Source: BOG-908 sp964244615 (GTDB taxonomy: Bacteria; Pseudomonadota; Alphaproteobacteria; Acetobacterales; Acetobacteraceae). Taken from it: DNA of 64,000 nucleotides. The position numbers and the translations under genes were made by a program. The DNA lies in NCBI GenBank assembly GCA_964244615.1, contig CAXTJP010000001.1, forward strand, positions 1 to 64,000. The letters run 5' to 3'. A model generated the notes under the pieces. The model was not told where the DNA came from, searched no databases, and saw nothing but the letters and a program-made list of their open reading frames with translations. Positions 33,765 through 41,978 of this stretch are shown here, piece by piece (position 1 is the first letter of the stretch; every line of letters starts with the position of its first letter).

Positions 33765-34780
33765 CAGCCCGGCTCCCGCTGGCTCAGGCGCACTGGCGGG
33801 ATGCGCGAACCTGGCCCGATCAGAAGCCGGCAGGCCTGCATCACCGAGCGCTGCGCGATGGCGAATTTGCGCCAGGATATGATGCCCTGGGTCGGCGTAA
33901 GCCGGACCGCCTGCAACAGGCCCGGGCAGACCCGCATGCCGACCAGCGGCAGCCAGAACAGCGACGCCAGCCGGCCGAACAACGACAGGCTGCCCCAGAT
34001 CGCCAGCACGTAGTTGTAGCACGCATCGGCGTAGGCTTGCGGGTCGTCCAACCGGCGCGTGGCCACGTAGGGCCGCGGCTGATCCTGGCGATACGCGTAG
34101 TGATCGAGCGTGACCAGCGGGTCGTAGACGAGCACCCAGCCGCGACGGGCCACGGCCAACGAGAAGGCCAGGTCGTCGTGCGGCTGCGCGCCCTGCCCGC
34201 GCAACCGGTCATCGAAGCGCAACGGGCCGATCGCCTCCATCTGGAAGCTCATGTTGGCGCCTTTGAGGAAATGAACGCGGCGCGGGGCGCCGAAGCCCAG
34301 GTGATGGTTGCCGATGGCGCGCCCGAACCACTGCAGGTATCCGACCGTGACGCGTCGCCTTTGATCGAACTTGGTGCCGTCATGGCAATGGTCGCGGCCG
34401 CCGACACCGCCCAGTGTCGGCTCGCTTGCAAAACGTTTGAGGATGCGTGCCACCCACTCCGGATGCGCGCAGGTGTCGTCGTCGCAGAACGCGACGATGT
34501 CGGATTGGCAGGCCTGCAGGCCGGCATTGCGCGCGGCCACCAGCCCGGCCCGTGGGGATGGAACGATCCGCCAGGGCAGGTTGCGGCGGGGATGGGCTTC
34601 CAGCGCGGCGTGGGTGGCCACGTCCGTCGGCCTGACAACCAGCATCACGTCGTCCGGCAGGCGGGTCTGCCGGGCCAACGCCTCCAGGCAGGGGATCAGC
34701 GCGTCCGGGCGGCGATAAGTGCAGATCAGCACGGCGATGCGCACCGGCGGCGTGCGCGGCGTCGCCGGTGCGGCGTTCAC
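33764..34780 (-). CDS. Family 2 glycosyltransferase
   Basis: A 338-residue GT-A glycosyltransferase. It opens VRIAVLICTYRRPDALIPCL and carries the metal-binding FCDDDTCAHPEWV near residue 97. The FLKGANMSFQ and HDDLAFSLAVARRGW stretches fit the acceptor/catalytic base region. A C-terminal hydrophobic segment follows. The GTG at 34780 overlaps the flippase gene stop (GTGA); upstream in-frame sequence only covers the flippase gene in another frame. Confidence 0.92.
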   Translation of the reverse strand: MNAAPATPRTPPVRIAVLICTYRRPDALIPCLEALARQTRLPDDVMLVVRPTDVATHAALEAHPRRNLPWRIVPSPRAGLVAARNAGLQACQSDIVAFCDDDTCAHPEWVARILKRFASEPTLGGVGGRDHCHDGTKFDQRRRVTVGYLQWFGRAIGNHHLGFGAPRRVHFLKGANMSFQMEAIGPLRFDDRLRGQGAQPHDDLAFSLAVARRGWVLVYDPLVTLDHYAYRQDQPRPYVATRRLDDPQAYADACYNYVLAIWGSLSLFGRLASLFWLPLVGMRVCPGLLQAVRLTPTQGIISWRKFAIAQRSVMQACRLLIGPGSRIPPVRLSQREPG

Positions 34781-36144
34781 GTGCCGGTCTCCAGGCCGGC
34801 CACCACGGCCGGTGCGGCCGGCACGCGGTCGCCAGGACCGAAAAGGCCGGTCCACACCGAGAGCACGTCGCGGTGGTCGGGCAGCAGGCGGGGACGCTTG
34901 CGCCCGTCCAGCACCAGGTGAAGCCCGGCAGCGGCGACGCCCAGCCGGAAGCAGGACGCTCCCACCATGGCGCAGGCCGCGCCGGCCGGGCCGATCAGCG
35001 GGACCAGCAGAAGCATCAGCAGCACGGAGGTGGTCACCGCCCCGACCTCGAAGAAGGTCACGATGCCCGGCCGGCCTGCGGCAGCATACCACTGGTAGAG
35101 GATTCGCGCGCCGTTCTCCAGCACCATGCCGGCCAGCAGCAACCGGAACGGCAGGATGCAGTCGTGAAAACGCGGGCCGTAGGCCAGCATCAGCAGGGTG
35201 GGGCCAACCAGAGCCAGCCCGGCGGCCAGCCCGGCGTTGAGCATGGTCGCGATCCGGAACGTGCCGGCCACCGTGCCGCTGACATCGGCGGCGCTGCCGG
35301 CGGCGATGCTGGGGAACAGCACGGTGATGATGCCGGTCTGCACCACCGTCAGCACGCGTGCCGAGCTGACGGCGACCACGTAGTTGCCGACCGTGTGCGG
35401 CGACAGGAAGGCCACGATCACGGTCTGGTCCAGCGTGCCGGCGACGGTGGCCAGCAGGTCGATGCCGCAGAACCGCACGCCGAAATGCAGCAGCTTGGCC
35501 ACATGCGCCCGGCTGGGCCGGAACAGCGGGCGCAGCCGCACCAGCACGATCACGAAGATGGTCGCAAAGGCGGGCACCATCGGCAGGACATAGGCCAGCG
35601 CCGCGGTGACCGGGGTCAGCAGATGCTGCCACGCCAGCAGGCCCAGGGCCGCCAGGGTCAGCAGGCTCTGCATGTAGAGCAGGCGGTTGCCCAACCCGAA
35701 CCAGCCCTGCACTTCGGCCGCTCCAGTCAGCGACCACTGCACCACGATCAGCGGCGTGACCAGCAGCAACAGCCGGCCCACCTGCACCGTGTGGCGGCTG
35801 TAGTGCGACAGCCAGTACGGTTCGAGCACCCAGCCGGCGAGCGCCCCCAGCACACCCAGGCAGAAGGTCAGCAGGATGCCGTTGCCGAGCGAGGCTCGCG
35901 CCTCGGCCGGATGCGCCTTCAGGTTGTAGATCAGCGACGCGTGCAGGCCGAGCGAGGCGACACCGCCGAGAAACGTGGGTGCCAGCACCAGGGCCGACAG
36001 CTCGCCGCGCCCGCTCGGGCCGAGCAGGGAGGCGGTCAGCAGGCTGGTGCCGATATTGACCGCCAGCGCCACGGCTCTCAGCCCCGCCACGTGTGCCATG
36101 GAAGCGGCCCTGCCGTGTTCTGCCAGGAACGTGGCCCGACCCAT
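34777..36144 (-). CDS. Wzx-type lipid-linked oligosaccharide flippase
   Basis: A 455-residue membrane protein of the MATE/MOP flippase superfamily with about 12 to 14 helices. It would carry the finished undecaprenyl-linked repeat unit from the cytoplasmic to the periplasmic face. Family-like features are the N-terminal LLTASLLGPSGRGELSALV and paired helix bundles with DQTVIVAFLSPHTVGNYVVA in the middle. The start is uncertain: ATG at 36144, or GTG at 36210 adding 22 arginine/proline-rich residues; neither has a strong ribosome binding site. Confidence 0.87.
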   Translation of the reverse strand: MGRATFLAEHGRAASMAHVAGLRAVALAVNIGTSLLTASLLGPSGRGELSALVLAPTFLGGVASLGLHASLIYNLKAHPAEARASLGNGILLTFCLGVLGALAGWVLEPYWLSHYSRHTVQVGRLLLLVTPLIVVQWSLTGAAEVQGWFGLGNRLLYMQSLLTLAALGLLAWQHLLTPVTAALAYVLPMVPAFATIFVIVLVRLRPLFRPSRAHVAKLLHFGVRFCGIDLLATVAGTLDQTVIVAFLSPHTVGNYVVAVSSARVLTVVQTGIITVLFPSIAAGSAADVSGTVAGTFRIATMLNAGLAAGLALVGPTLLMLAYGPRFHDCILPFRLLLAGMVLENGARILYQWYAAAGRPGIVTFFEVGAVTTSVLLMLLLVPLIGPAGAACAMVGASCFRLGVAAAGLHLVLDGRKRPRLLPDHRDVLSVWTGLFGPGDRVPAAPAVVAGLETGT

Positions 36145-36234
36145 CAGGCGACGCCGAAGGACTGCCGCAGGCAGGGCGCGCGGGCCCTGCCCCGGAACGC
36201 GGCCCGGCACCCGTCGAGGACGTCTGTCATCCCG

Positions 36235-38493
36235 TCAGACCGGACCGGCGATCGCGACGTGATAGTCGCGGTAGCTGCGTGTGTAGAAGCCGTCCTCCCC
36301 CACCATGCGGGCGTAGCGGCGCAGATCGACACGGCCCAGCACGATGCCGGTGACCTGCACCTGCGCGCGGCGCAACGCCCGCACGGCGGCGACGACCGCG
36401 TTTCGGGGCGTGGCCGGCCAGCTGGCCATCAGCACGACCTGGTCGGCGAAGTGGCCGAGCTTGATGGCGTCGGCCACCGCCAGCACCGGCGGGGTATCGA
36501 GGACGATCAGGTCGTAGTTCTCCCGCAGATGCGTCAGCAGCGTCGTCAGGGCGGGCCAGCCCAGCAGGCCTTGCGGGCTGCCGATGAAATCGGCCAGGCA
36601 GATGTGGCGCAGGCCCGACCGCGCGTCGACGCCCGCCGAGAGCGCGATGTCCTCCACGCTCATCGCAAGGCCGCCCTCCGTGACGGTCGCCCTTGAGGGC
36701 GCCGTGGCGCGCGGGATCGCGGGATCGATCAAGGTGCGGATCGACGGGCGGCGCACGTCGCAGTCCAGGACTATGCCGGAGAACCCGGATCGCATGGCCG
36801 AGCGTCCAAGCGCCACCGACAGGCTGGACTTGCCCTCCCGCGGCAGGGCCGAGGTTATCAGCACCACCTTCCCGACCCCCGACCGCGCGGTGCGGTCGCC
36901 CAGCAGGGTGGCCAGGGTGCCTTGCACGGCCTCCGCCTCGACACTGAGCGGGTGGTCCACGATCACGTCCTGCGGCGACACGCGCCGTGTCATCGGGTGG
37001 AGGCCGATGACCGGCAGACCGATCTCGTCTTCGACCTGGCTGGCGTCGCGAAAGCCGCGCGAGCCCATGTGCAGGGCGAAGGCCAGTCCGGTGGCCAAGC
37101 CCAGGGATCCCAGGAAGGCGCCGGCCACCATCAGCCGTGTCTTCGGGAAAGCCGGGAAGTCCGGCGGCACGGCCTCGACGGCGATGGCCACCGCAGGCGG
37201 TTGCAGGCGGCGTTCGGCGGCCACCTGCTTCTGTCGCAGGAACAGGTTTTCGTACAGCGTGCGGTCGGACTGCGCCTCGTTCTCCAACTCGGCCAGGCTG
37301 ACGGTGTTGCTGCTCTGTGTGGCGACGCCCGATTGCAGGACGGCCACGTCCGCCGCGATGGCGGCCCGGCGCGCTTCCAGGGCCGAGACCTCCCCCGCCA
37401 CGCTGGAGACCAACTTCAACGCCTCCGCGCGCGTCTGCTGCGCGTTGCGCGCCAGGGCCGCCTCGGCCGCCGCGACGCCCGGAAAGGCGCTGCCGTAGTT
37501 GGCGCGCAGCTCGGCGACGTTGGCGGCCAGTTCGCCGTGCCGCACCAGCAATTGCTGGATCACGGTGGAACTCAGCGCCGGCGCCATCGCCTCCAGCCGG
37601 CCGGACGCGACGGCCGCGCGCACCAGTTGCAAGGTGCTGCGTCGCTCCGCCAGCAGGGCAGTGACCGAGCTCAGATCCTGGCTGCGCTGTTCCAGCTGCG
37701 CCTCGGCCACCGTGCTCGGGCCGCCGCCCATCTCGTGCGTGCGAAGCCCGACCAGGCCGTGCGACTGCCGGTAATGTTCGATGCCTGCGTCGGCCGCCAG
37801 CATCCGCGCGCGAATATCCGCGACGTCACGCCCGAGCCCCGCTTCGGCCTCCTCGCTCACGCCGCTGCGGAACGCATGTTCGCGGGCGACGAAGGCGGCG
37901 GCGAAGCCGTTGGCCAGCCGTGCCGCCAGATCCGCAGACGCGGCGCTCGCCTGGACCTGTATGATGAACGACGATCGGTCCGTGCCGACGGTGATGTCCC
38001 GCTGCAGCGCCTTGCCGGCGATCTCGGGCGAGGCGGCGCAGGCAGGGGCGGCCGGGGCCGCGCCGCCCAGCCTGCCCAGCAGTGCTGCCAGGAACGGCTT
38101 GGGACATTTCTGGAAGGCGGGCAAGCCGACCAGGTTCATCGCCACCGCGGCGTCGCGGGCGAGCACCGGCGAGCCAAGTGCCGCGAGGTAGGTACGAACC
38201 ACCTCGAGGGACGGCGCCTCGACAGGCAGGAAGGTCGTGTTCACGTCGGCCACCCGCGGCTGCGGCACGTCGATGCGCAGGTCGGCCTCTGCGGTGTAGA
38301 TCGGCGTCATCAGCCTGGTTGCGGCCAGCATCAGGGCCGCGGCGGTGCCCGCCAGGATCAGGAGCATCCATTTGCGCTGCCAGGCGATCTGCAAAGGGCT
38401 GAGATCGCCGCCCCTTGCCGGCTCGCGGAGCATGGCGGGCCTGGTCTGGCCGTCAGCCAGCGTATCGGGATCGATCGTGGTGGCCAGCGTCAT
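36235..38493 (-). CDS. Polysaccharide co-polymerase / tyrosine autokinase (Wzc/ExoP type)
   Basis: A 752-residue chain-length regulator and BY-kinase. The N-terminal Wzz domain has a first membrane helix at about residues 40-60 (LLILAGTAAALMLAA), a long periplasmic coiled-coil part (residues ~190-420), and a second helix near 455. The cytoplasmic kinase domain has Walker A ALPREGKSS (~549-557), Walker A' IVLDCDVRRPS, Walker B LIVLDTPPV (~662-670), and a C-terminal tyrosine cluster (Y727, Y737, Y741, Y744). The ATG at 38493 has GAGGAA six bases upstream, which fixes the start over an ATG at 38520. No Wza-type outer-membrane exporter is seen in the window. Confidence 0.93.
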   Translation of the reverse strand: MTLATTIDPDTLADGQTRPAMLREPARGGDLSPLQIAWQRKWMLLILAGTAAALMLAATRLMTPIYTAEADLRIDVPQPRVADVNTTFLPVEAPSLEVVRTYLAALGSPVLARDAAVAMNLVGLPAFQKCPKPFLAALLGRLGGAAPAAPACAASPEIAGKALQRDITVGTDRSSFIIQVQASAASADLAARLANGFAAAFVAREHAFRSGVSEEAEAGLGRDVADIRARMLAADAGIEHYRQSHGLVGLRTHEMGGGPSTVAEAQLEQRSQDLSSVTALLAERRSTLQLVRAAVASGRLEAMAPALSSTVIQQLLVRHGELAANVAELRANYGSAFPGVAAAEAALARNAQQTRAEALKLVSSVAGEVSALEARRAAIAADVAVLQSGVATQSSNTVSLAELENEAQSDRTLYENLFLRQKQVAAERRLQPPAVAIAVEAVPPDFPAFPKTRLMVAGAFLGSLGLATGLAFALHMGSRGFRDASQVEDEIGLPVIGLHPMTRRVSPQDVIVDHPLSVEAEAVQGTLATLLGDRTARSGVGKVVLITSALPREGKSSLSVALGRSAMRSGFSGIVLDCDVRRPSIRTLIDPAIPRATAPSRATVTEGGLAMSVEDIALSAGVDARSGLRHICLADFIGSPQGLLGWPALTTLLTHLRENYDLIVLDTPPVLAVADAIKLGHFADQVVLMASWPATPRNAVVAAVRALRRAQVQVTGIVLGRVDLRRYARMVGEDGFYTRSYRDYHVAIAGPV

Positions 38494-38503
38494 GGTGCGT
38501 TCC

Positions 38504-39685
38504 TCAGAGTGCCGGCGCATAGACGGCTTGCGCGATGCCGGGGTGCGGGGCTGCGACCGTTTTTTTCAGCTCGAACACGGACATCGCGTCCATGACGAAA
38601 TCCTTGAACTCCATTTCGAACCGCGCCTCGGAGAAGCGTCGCGCATTGTCGTGGCAGGCCTGCGCCGTGAAATCGGCTTGTCGGCGCAGGAAGATGCGGA
38701 TCGCCCCGGCGACCGCGTCGGGCGTGGCGGTGTCGAAGAACAGGCCGGTCGGCGACGGCCCGTTCGCCACCACCGTCTCGCGCACCCCGCCGCGGCCCAG
38801 GGCGATGACCGGGGTTCCGGCCGCCTGCGCTTCCACCGCAATGATGCCGAAATCCTCCTCTGCGGCGAACACGAAAGCCCGCGCCCGCTGCATCAGGTCG
38901 CGCAGGCGCGCATCCTCCACGAAACCGAGCAGTTCCACGTTCGGACCGGCCAGCTTGCGCAACCGCGGCAGTTCGGGGCCGTCACCCACCACCACCAATC
39001 GCCGGTCGGGCAGGTCGCGGAACGCCTCGACGATGACGCGCGCGTTCTTGTAGGGAACGAGGCGCGAGGCCGTCAGGAAGAAATCTTCCCTGGCCACGTT
39101 CGGCAGGCACGGCGGCACCCGAACCGGCGGGTGGATCACGGCGGCGGCGCGCCCGTAGAGTTTCTGCACGCGACGGCCGACAAAATGGGAGTTGACGACG
39201 TAACGGTCGACACCGGCCGCCGTGCGGACGTCCCAGATACGCATGAAGTGCAGGATCGCCCGGGTGACCCAGCTGCCCACGCCGCGACTCAACCGGCTTT
39301 CCTCCAGGTATTGCGCCTGGAGATCCCAGGCGTAGCGCATCGGCGAGTGCACGTAGCTGACGTGCAGCTGGTCCGGGCCGGTCAATACGCCCTTGGCGAC
39401 GGCATAGCTGCTGGAGATGACCAGGTCGTAGCCGCGCAGGTCGAACTGTTCGACGGCCAGGGGCATCAGCGGCAACCACATGCGGTGATTGCGCCTGACG
39501 AGCGGGAATTTCTGCAGGAACGAGGTGTGGCTGTCGACGTAGCCGAGCTTGCGGCGGTCGTCCGGACCCAGCATGTCGAACAGCGAGAACAGCGTCGCGT
39601 CTGGAAAACAACGCAGGATGGACCGCAGCACGCGCTCGGCACCGCCGATCGTGTAAAGCCAGTCATGGACCACAGCAACGCGCAT
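38504..39685 (-). CDS. Family 4 glycosyltransferase (WbaZ/mannosyltransferase-like)
   Basis: A 393-residue GT-B glycosyltransferase, first gene of the minus-strand run. Its N-terminus MRVAVVHDWLYTIGGAERVL and the YVHSPMRYAWD stretch are typical of the GT4 branch containing mannosyl- and rhamnosyltransferases of exopolysaccharide loci. The donor site includes FFLTASRLVPYKNARVIVEA and AEEDFGIIAVEAQAAGTPVI. A GDP-mannose supply from manC would fit, but the sugar is inferred. It ends 10 bases before the Wzc-like gene. Confidence 0.92.
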   Translation of the reverse strand: MRVAVVHDWLYTIGGAERVLRSILRCFPDATLFSLFDMLGPDDRRKLGYVDSHTSFLQKFPLVRRNHRMWLPLMPLAVEQFDLRGYDLVISSSYAVAKGVLTGPDQLHVSYVHSPMRYAWDLQAQYLEESRLSRGVGSWVTRAILHFMRIWDVRTAAGVDRYVVNSHFVGRRVQKLYGRAAAVIHPPVRVPPCLPNVAREDFFLTASRLVPYKNARVIVEAFRDLPDRRLVVVGDGPELPRLRKLAGPNVELLGFVEDARLRDLMQRARAFVFAAEEDFGIIAVEAQAAGTPVIALGRGGVRETVVANGPSPTGLFFDTATPDAVAGAIRIFLRRQADFTAQACHDNARRFSEARFEMEFKDFVMDAMSVFELKKTVAAPHPGIAQAVYAPAL

Positions 39686-39869
39686 GTCCGCAGCTTCCTA
39701 GGCTAAATTGGCGTGTGTCAGAAACACATCCTGTCGCTCCCGGCACAAGGCAATCCGGGATTTAAAGATAGGCTCTGGCAAATACAGTTTTGTTTGTTAT
39801 GAGTAATGGTCTGCGGGCATGTCCGGCGGAACGGACAGCCCGGCGCAGGACAGGGTGAAAGAACTCCGC

Positions 39870-40097
39870 CTACGAAGACTTGTCCTTGAGAAACAGGTCG
39901 AGCGCCGCCACCAAGATTTCCTGGTTGCTCTTGCGGGTTTTCAGGCCATAGATCTTGATCTGTTCATAGCGCGTCATGTCGAGCTTGACAGTAACGGCCA
40001 TCGGCTTCGGTCGCACTTCGCTTGCGTCCCACTCCAGGCTCCCGAAGGGACCGGCGTCGGGGTTGGCATCGAGCGACTCAGATGTCTGGCTTTTCAT
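39870..40097 (-). CDS. Small ribbon-helix-helix-like regulator candidate
   Basis: A 75-residue protein. The first ~30 residues are acidic and flexible. The rest (PKPMAVTVKLDMTRYEQIKI, then KTRKSNQEILVAALDLFL) has the strand-helix-helix spacing of ribbon-helix-helix DNA-binding proteins. It faces away from the ExoY-like gene across a region with several inverted repeats, so it is a good candidate to regulate both directions. The ATG at 40097 is preferred; a start further upstream gives a non-conserved lead. Family assignment is by pattern only. Confidence 0.6.
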   Translation of the reverse strand: MKSQTSESLDANPDAGPFGSLEWDASEVRPKPMAVTVKLDMTRYEQIKIYGLKTRKSNQEILVAALDLFLKDKSS

Positions 40098-40126
40098 GGC
40101 TCTCGTTCGAAACCTGTTCCCGAGAG

Positions 40127-40135
40127 CTATTAGCA
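40127..40135. promoter_or_regulatory. CTATTAGCA site, mirror of a site at 40302
   Basis: CTATTAGCA here is the exact inverse of TGCTAATAG at 40302-40310. The two sites flank the divergent control region, one near each gene. It lies between a TTGACG (minus strand, 40152-40147) and the regulator gene start, where a repressor would act. Confidence 0.35.
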
Positions 40136-40276
40136 CTTGCAGCAAACGTCAATAAAAATCGTTAACGGACCCGTAACAACTAGTAGTTGCAGCGCGTCGC
40201 GTCGTCCTCGCGAGATGAACAACCTCGGGATCGCCAAGCAGCCGGCGTGTATCCGTCAGTTACCGGACGGCGTTTT

Positions 40277-40310
40277 CTACGCATTTGCGTAGGTGCGTAG
40301 TTGCTAATAG
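40277..40310. promoter_or_regulatory. Operator-like palindrome and half sites upstream of the ExoY-like gene
   Basis: CTACGCA (40277-40283) and TGCGTAG (40286-40292) form a perfect 7-bp inverted repeat with a two-base spacer. GTGCGTAG (40293-40300) repeats one half at once, and TGCTAATAG follows (40302-40310). The cluster is 54 bases upstream of the -35 element at 40364, a position suited to an activator. Confidence 0.5.
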
Positions 40311-40363
40311 GGAAGGGTTCTGCCCTGACCACTTCGACCGGGCGTTTACCGGGCGTTTATAGT

Positions 40364-40392
40364 TTGACAGCTTCAGTCATAACGCCTACTTT
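40364..40392 (+). promoter_or_regulatory. Sigma-70-like promoter of the plus-strand polysaccharide operon
   Basis: TTGACA (40364-40369), a 17-base spacer, then TACTTT (40387-40392). The -35 matches the consensus fully and the -10 in four of six positions. Transcription would start near 40399, leaving a leader of about 58 bases before the ATG at 40457. A short direct repeat, GGGCGTTTA, occurs just upstream (40341-40358). Confidence 0.6.
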
Positions 40393-40456
40393 CCTTACGG
40401 CAGGGGATCGACGCCGTTACAGCGCGTCCTTTGTTTATGAAATAAAGGGCGTGGTG

Positions 40457-41944
40457 ATGTCCCATTCATCGTCTTGCCTGGCACCCCCCGGTCTCGACGG
40501 GTTCGTCTCGACAAGCCCAACCTACAGAGAGGCGGCACGTCGTTGCTCACCGGCCCGGTTCGGCGCGCTCGTCGTGGCAGCCGACCCCGGCCTGATGATC
40601 CTTTCGGCCTTGCTGTCCATGCTGGCACTGCACATGATTTCCGGTGGCGCATGGCACGTCGGCGACATCGCTCTCGGTCCGGTCCCGGCGCTGATCACGC
40701 TTGCCGTCCTGGGTCGCCCCGACACCGGTGCGCTCGCCGAACTGCGCCGCACCATCCGCGTGCACAGCTCGGCACAGCTCGCCATACCGGCAGGCGGGGC
40801 CGGGCTCGTCCTGGCCGCCATCGCGACCCATCACACCGCCGAAGACGCGATGCTCGGCGCCGCGGTGTGGCTGTTCAGTTCCACGGCCCTTCTCCTGTTC
40901 CGTTCCGTTGCAGCAAGGTTTTTCGCCGATCGCTGGTCGCGCAACGACTATCTCAGATTGTGCGTGGCGCTCGTCGGCACGCCCGAGGAGACAAGGATGC
41001 TTGCCGTCCAGCTGCCCGGCGCCGGTGCCGTGCCGCCGGTCAGCATCGTCGGCTGCTACGACGACACCGTCGTCAACCGCATCCAGCCACTCGGTGCGTC
41101 AGCCTGGCCGGGCGGGCTCGGCGCCCTGTTGAGCCTCGACCACGGCAGCGTGCCCGATGCCGTCCTGATCGGCGTGCCGGGCAGCGACGCCGATCGCCTC
41201 TCACGGGCGCTGTCCGCGTTGGGCGGGCTCGCGACCACTCTCTGCGTGGCGGCACCCGCCGACGCCGCCGGCTACGGCCGAGCGCGCCTGGGCGACCTCG
41301 CACTCGGTGTCGTAGCGCGGCCGCTTTCCGGCTGGCAGACGACCCAGAAGGACATCTTCGACCGCGTCGGCGCGTTCCTGCTCCTGATGCTGGCGCTGCC
41401 GTTCATGGCGGCGATTGCCGTGGCGATCCGTTGCGAAACGGCCGGTCCTGTCCTGTTCCGGCAGCAGCGGACCGGCCTCGGCAATCGACCGTTCACCTGC
41501 CTGAAGTTCCGCACCATGCATCATCGCCCGCCTCTGGAGGGCCAGGCCGCCGCGTTCCAGCAGACCGTGCGCGGCGACCATCGCGTGACGCGGGTCGGCG
41601 GATGGCTGCGCCGGACCAGCCTCGACGAGTGTCCGCAACTGCTGAACGTCCTGCGTGGCGACATGTCGCTGGTGGGCCCCCGGCCGCACGCGCCGAACAC
41701 CACGGCCGACGGGCGGTTGTTCCAGGACATCGTGACCGATTACGCCAGCCGTCATCGCGTCCGGCCGGGCATCACCGGTTGGGCGCAGGTCAACGGTTAT
41801 CGTGGCGAAACCCCCGACGCCGCTTCGGTCGTCCAGCGCGTGCAGCACGACCTGTTCTACGTCGCGAACTGGTCGATGCTGCTCGACCTGCGGATCCTGA
41901 TGCGAACCGCACTCTGCGTCCTGCACGATCCGCAGGCCTTTTGA
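40457..41944 (+). CDS. Undecaprenyl-phosphate sugar-1-phosphate transferase (ExoY/WcaJ/GumD-like)
   Basis: A 495-residue polyprenyl-phosphate hexose-1-phosphate transferase that would start the repeat unit on the lipid carrier. The N-terminal half has four hydrophobic helices and a CoA-binding-like domain. The catalytic C-terminal part has the re-entrant helix FLLLMLALPFMAAIAVAI, GPVLFRQQRTG, CLKFRTM, RRTSLDECPQLLNVLRGDMS, LVGPRPH and PGITGWAQVNGYRGET, all family signatures. The ATG at 40457 follows an AAGGG site; earlier in-frame codons fall in the promoter region. It is the first gene of the operon that continues through the FAD oxidoreductase and sulfhydrylase-like genes. Confidence 0.94.
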   Translation: MSHSSSCLAPPGLDGFVSTSPTYREAARRCSPARFGALVVAADPGLMILSALLSMLALHMISGGAWHVGDIALGPVPALITLAVLGRPDTGALAELRRTIRVHSSAQLAIPAGGAGLVLAAIATHHTAEDAMLGAAVWLFSSTALLLFRSVAARFFADRWSRNDYLRLCVALVGTPEETRMLAVQLPGAGAVPPVSIVGCYDDTVVNRIQPLGASAWPGGLGALLSLDHGSVPDAVLIGVPGSDADRLSRALSALGGLATTLCVAAPADAAGYGRARLGDLALGVVARPLSGWQTTQKDIFDRVGAFLLLMLALPFMAAIAVAIRCETAGPVLFRQQRTGLGNRPFTCLKFRTMHHRPPLEGQAAAFQQTVRGDHRVTRVGGWLRRTSLDECPQLLNVLRGDMSLVGPRPHAPNTTADGRLFQDIVTDYASRHRVRPGITGWAQVNGYRGETPDAASVVQRVQHDLFYVANWSMLLDLRILMRTALCVLHDPQAF

Positions 41945-41978
41945 ACGCGAAGACCCTTTCGAAGACAGGCAGGATTTC

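Noticed and set aside
40098..40456. SAM-II riboswitch upstream of the operon with MetA/MetY homologues
   Set aside because: The conserved core and pseudoknot sequence of SAM-II were not found. The inverted repeats present do not fit its layout.
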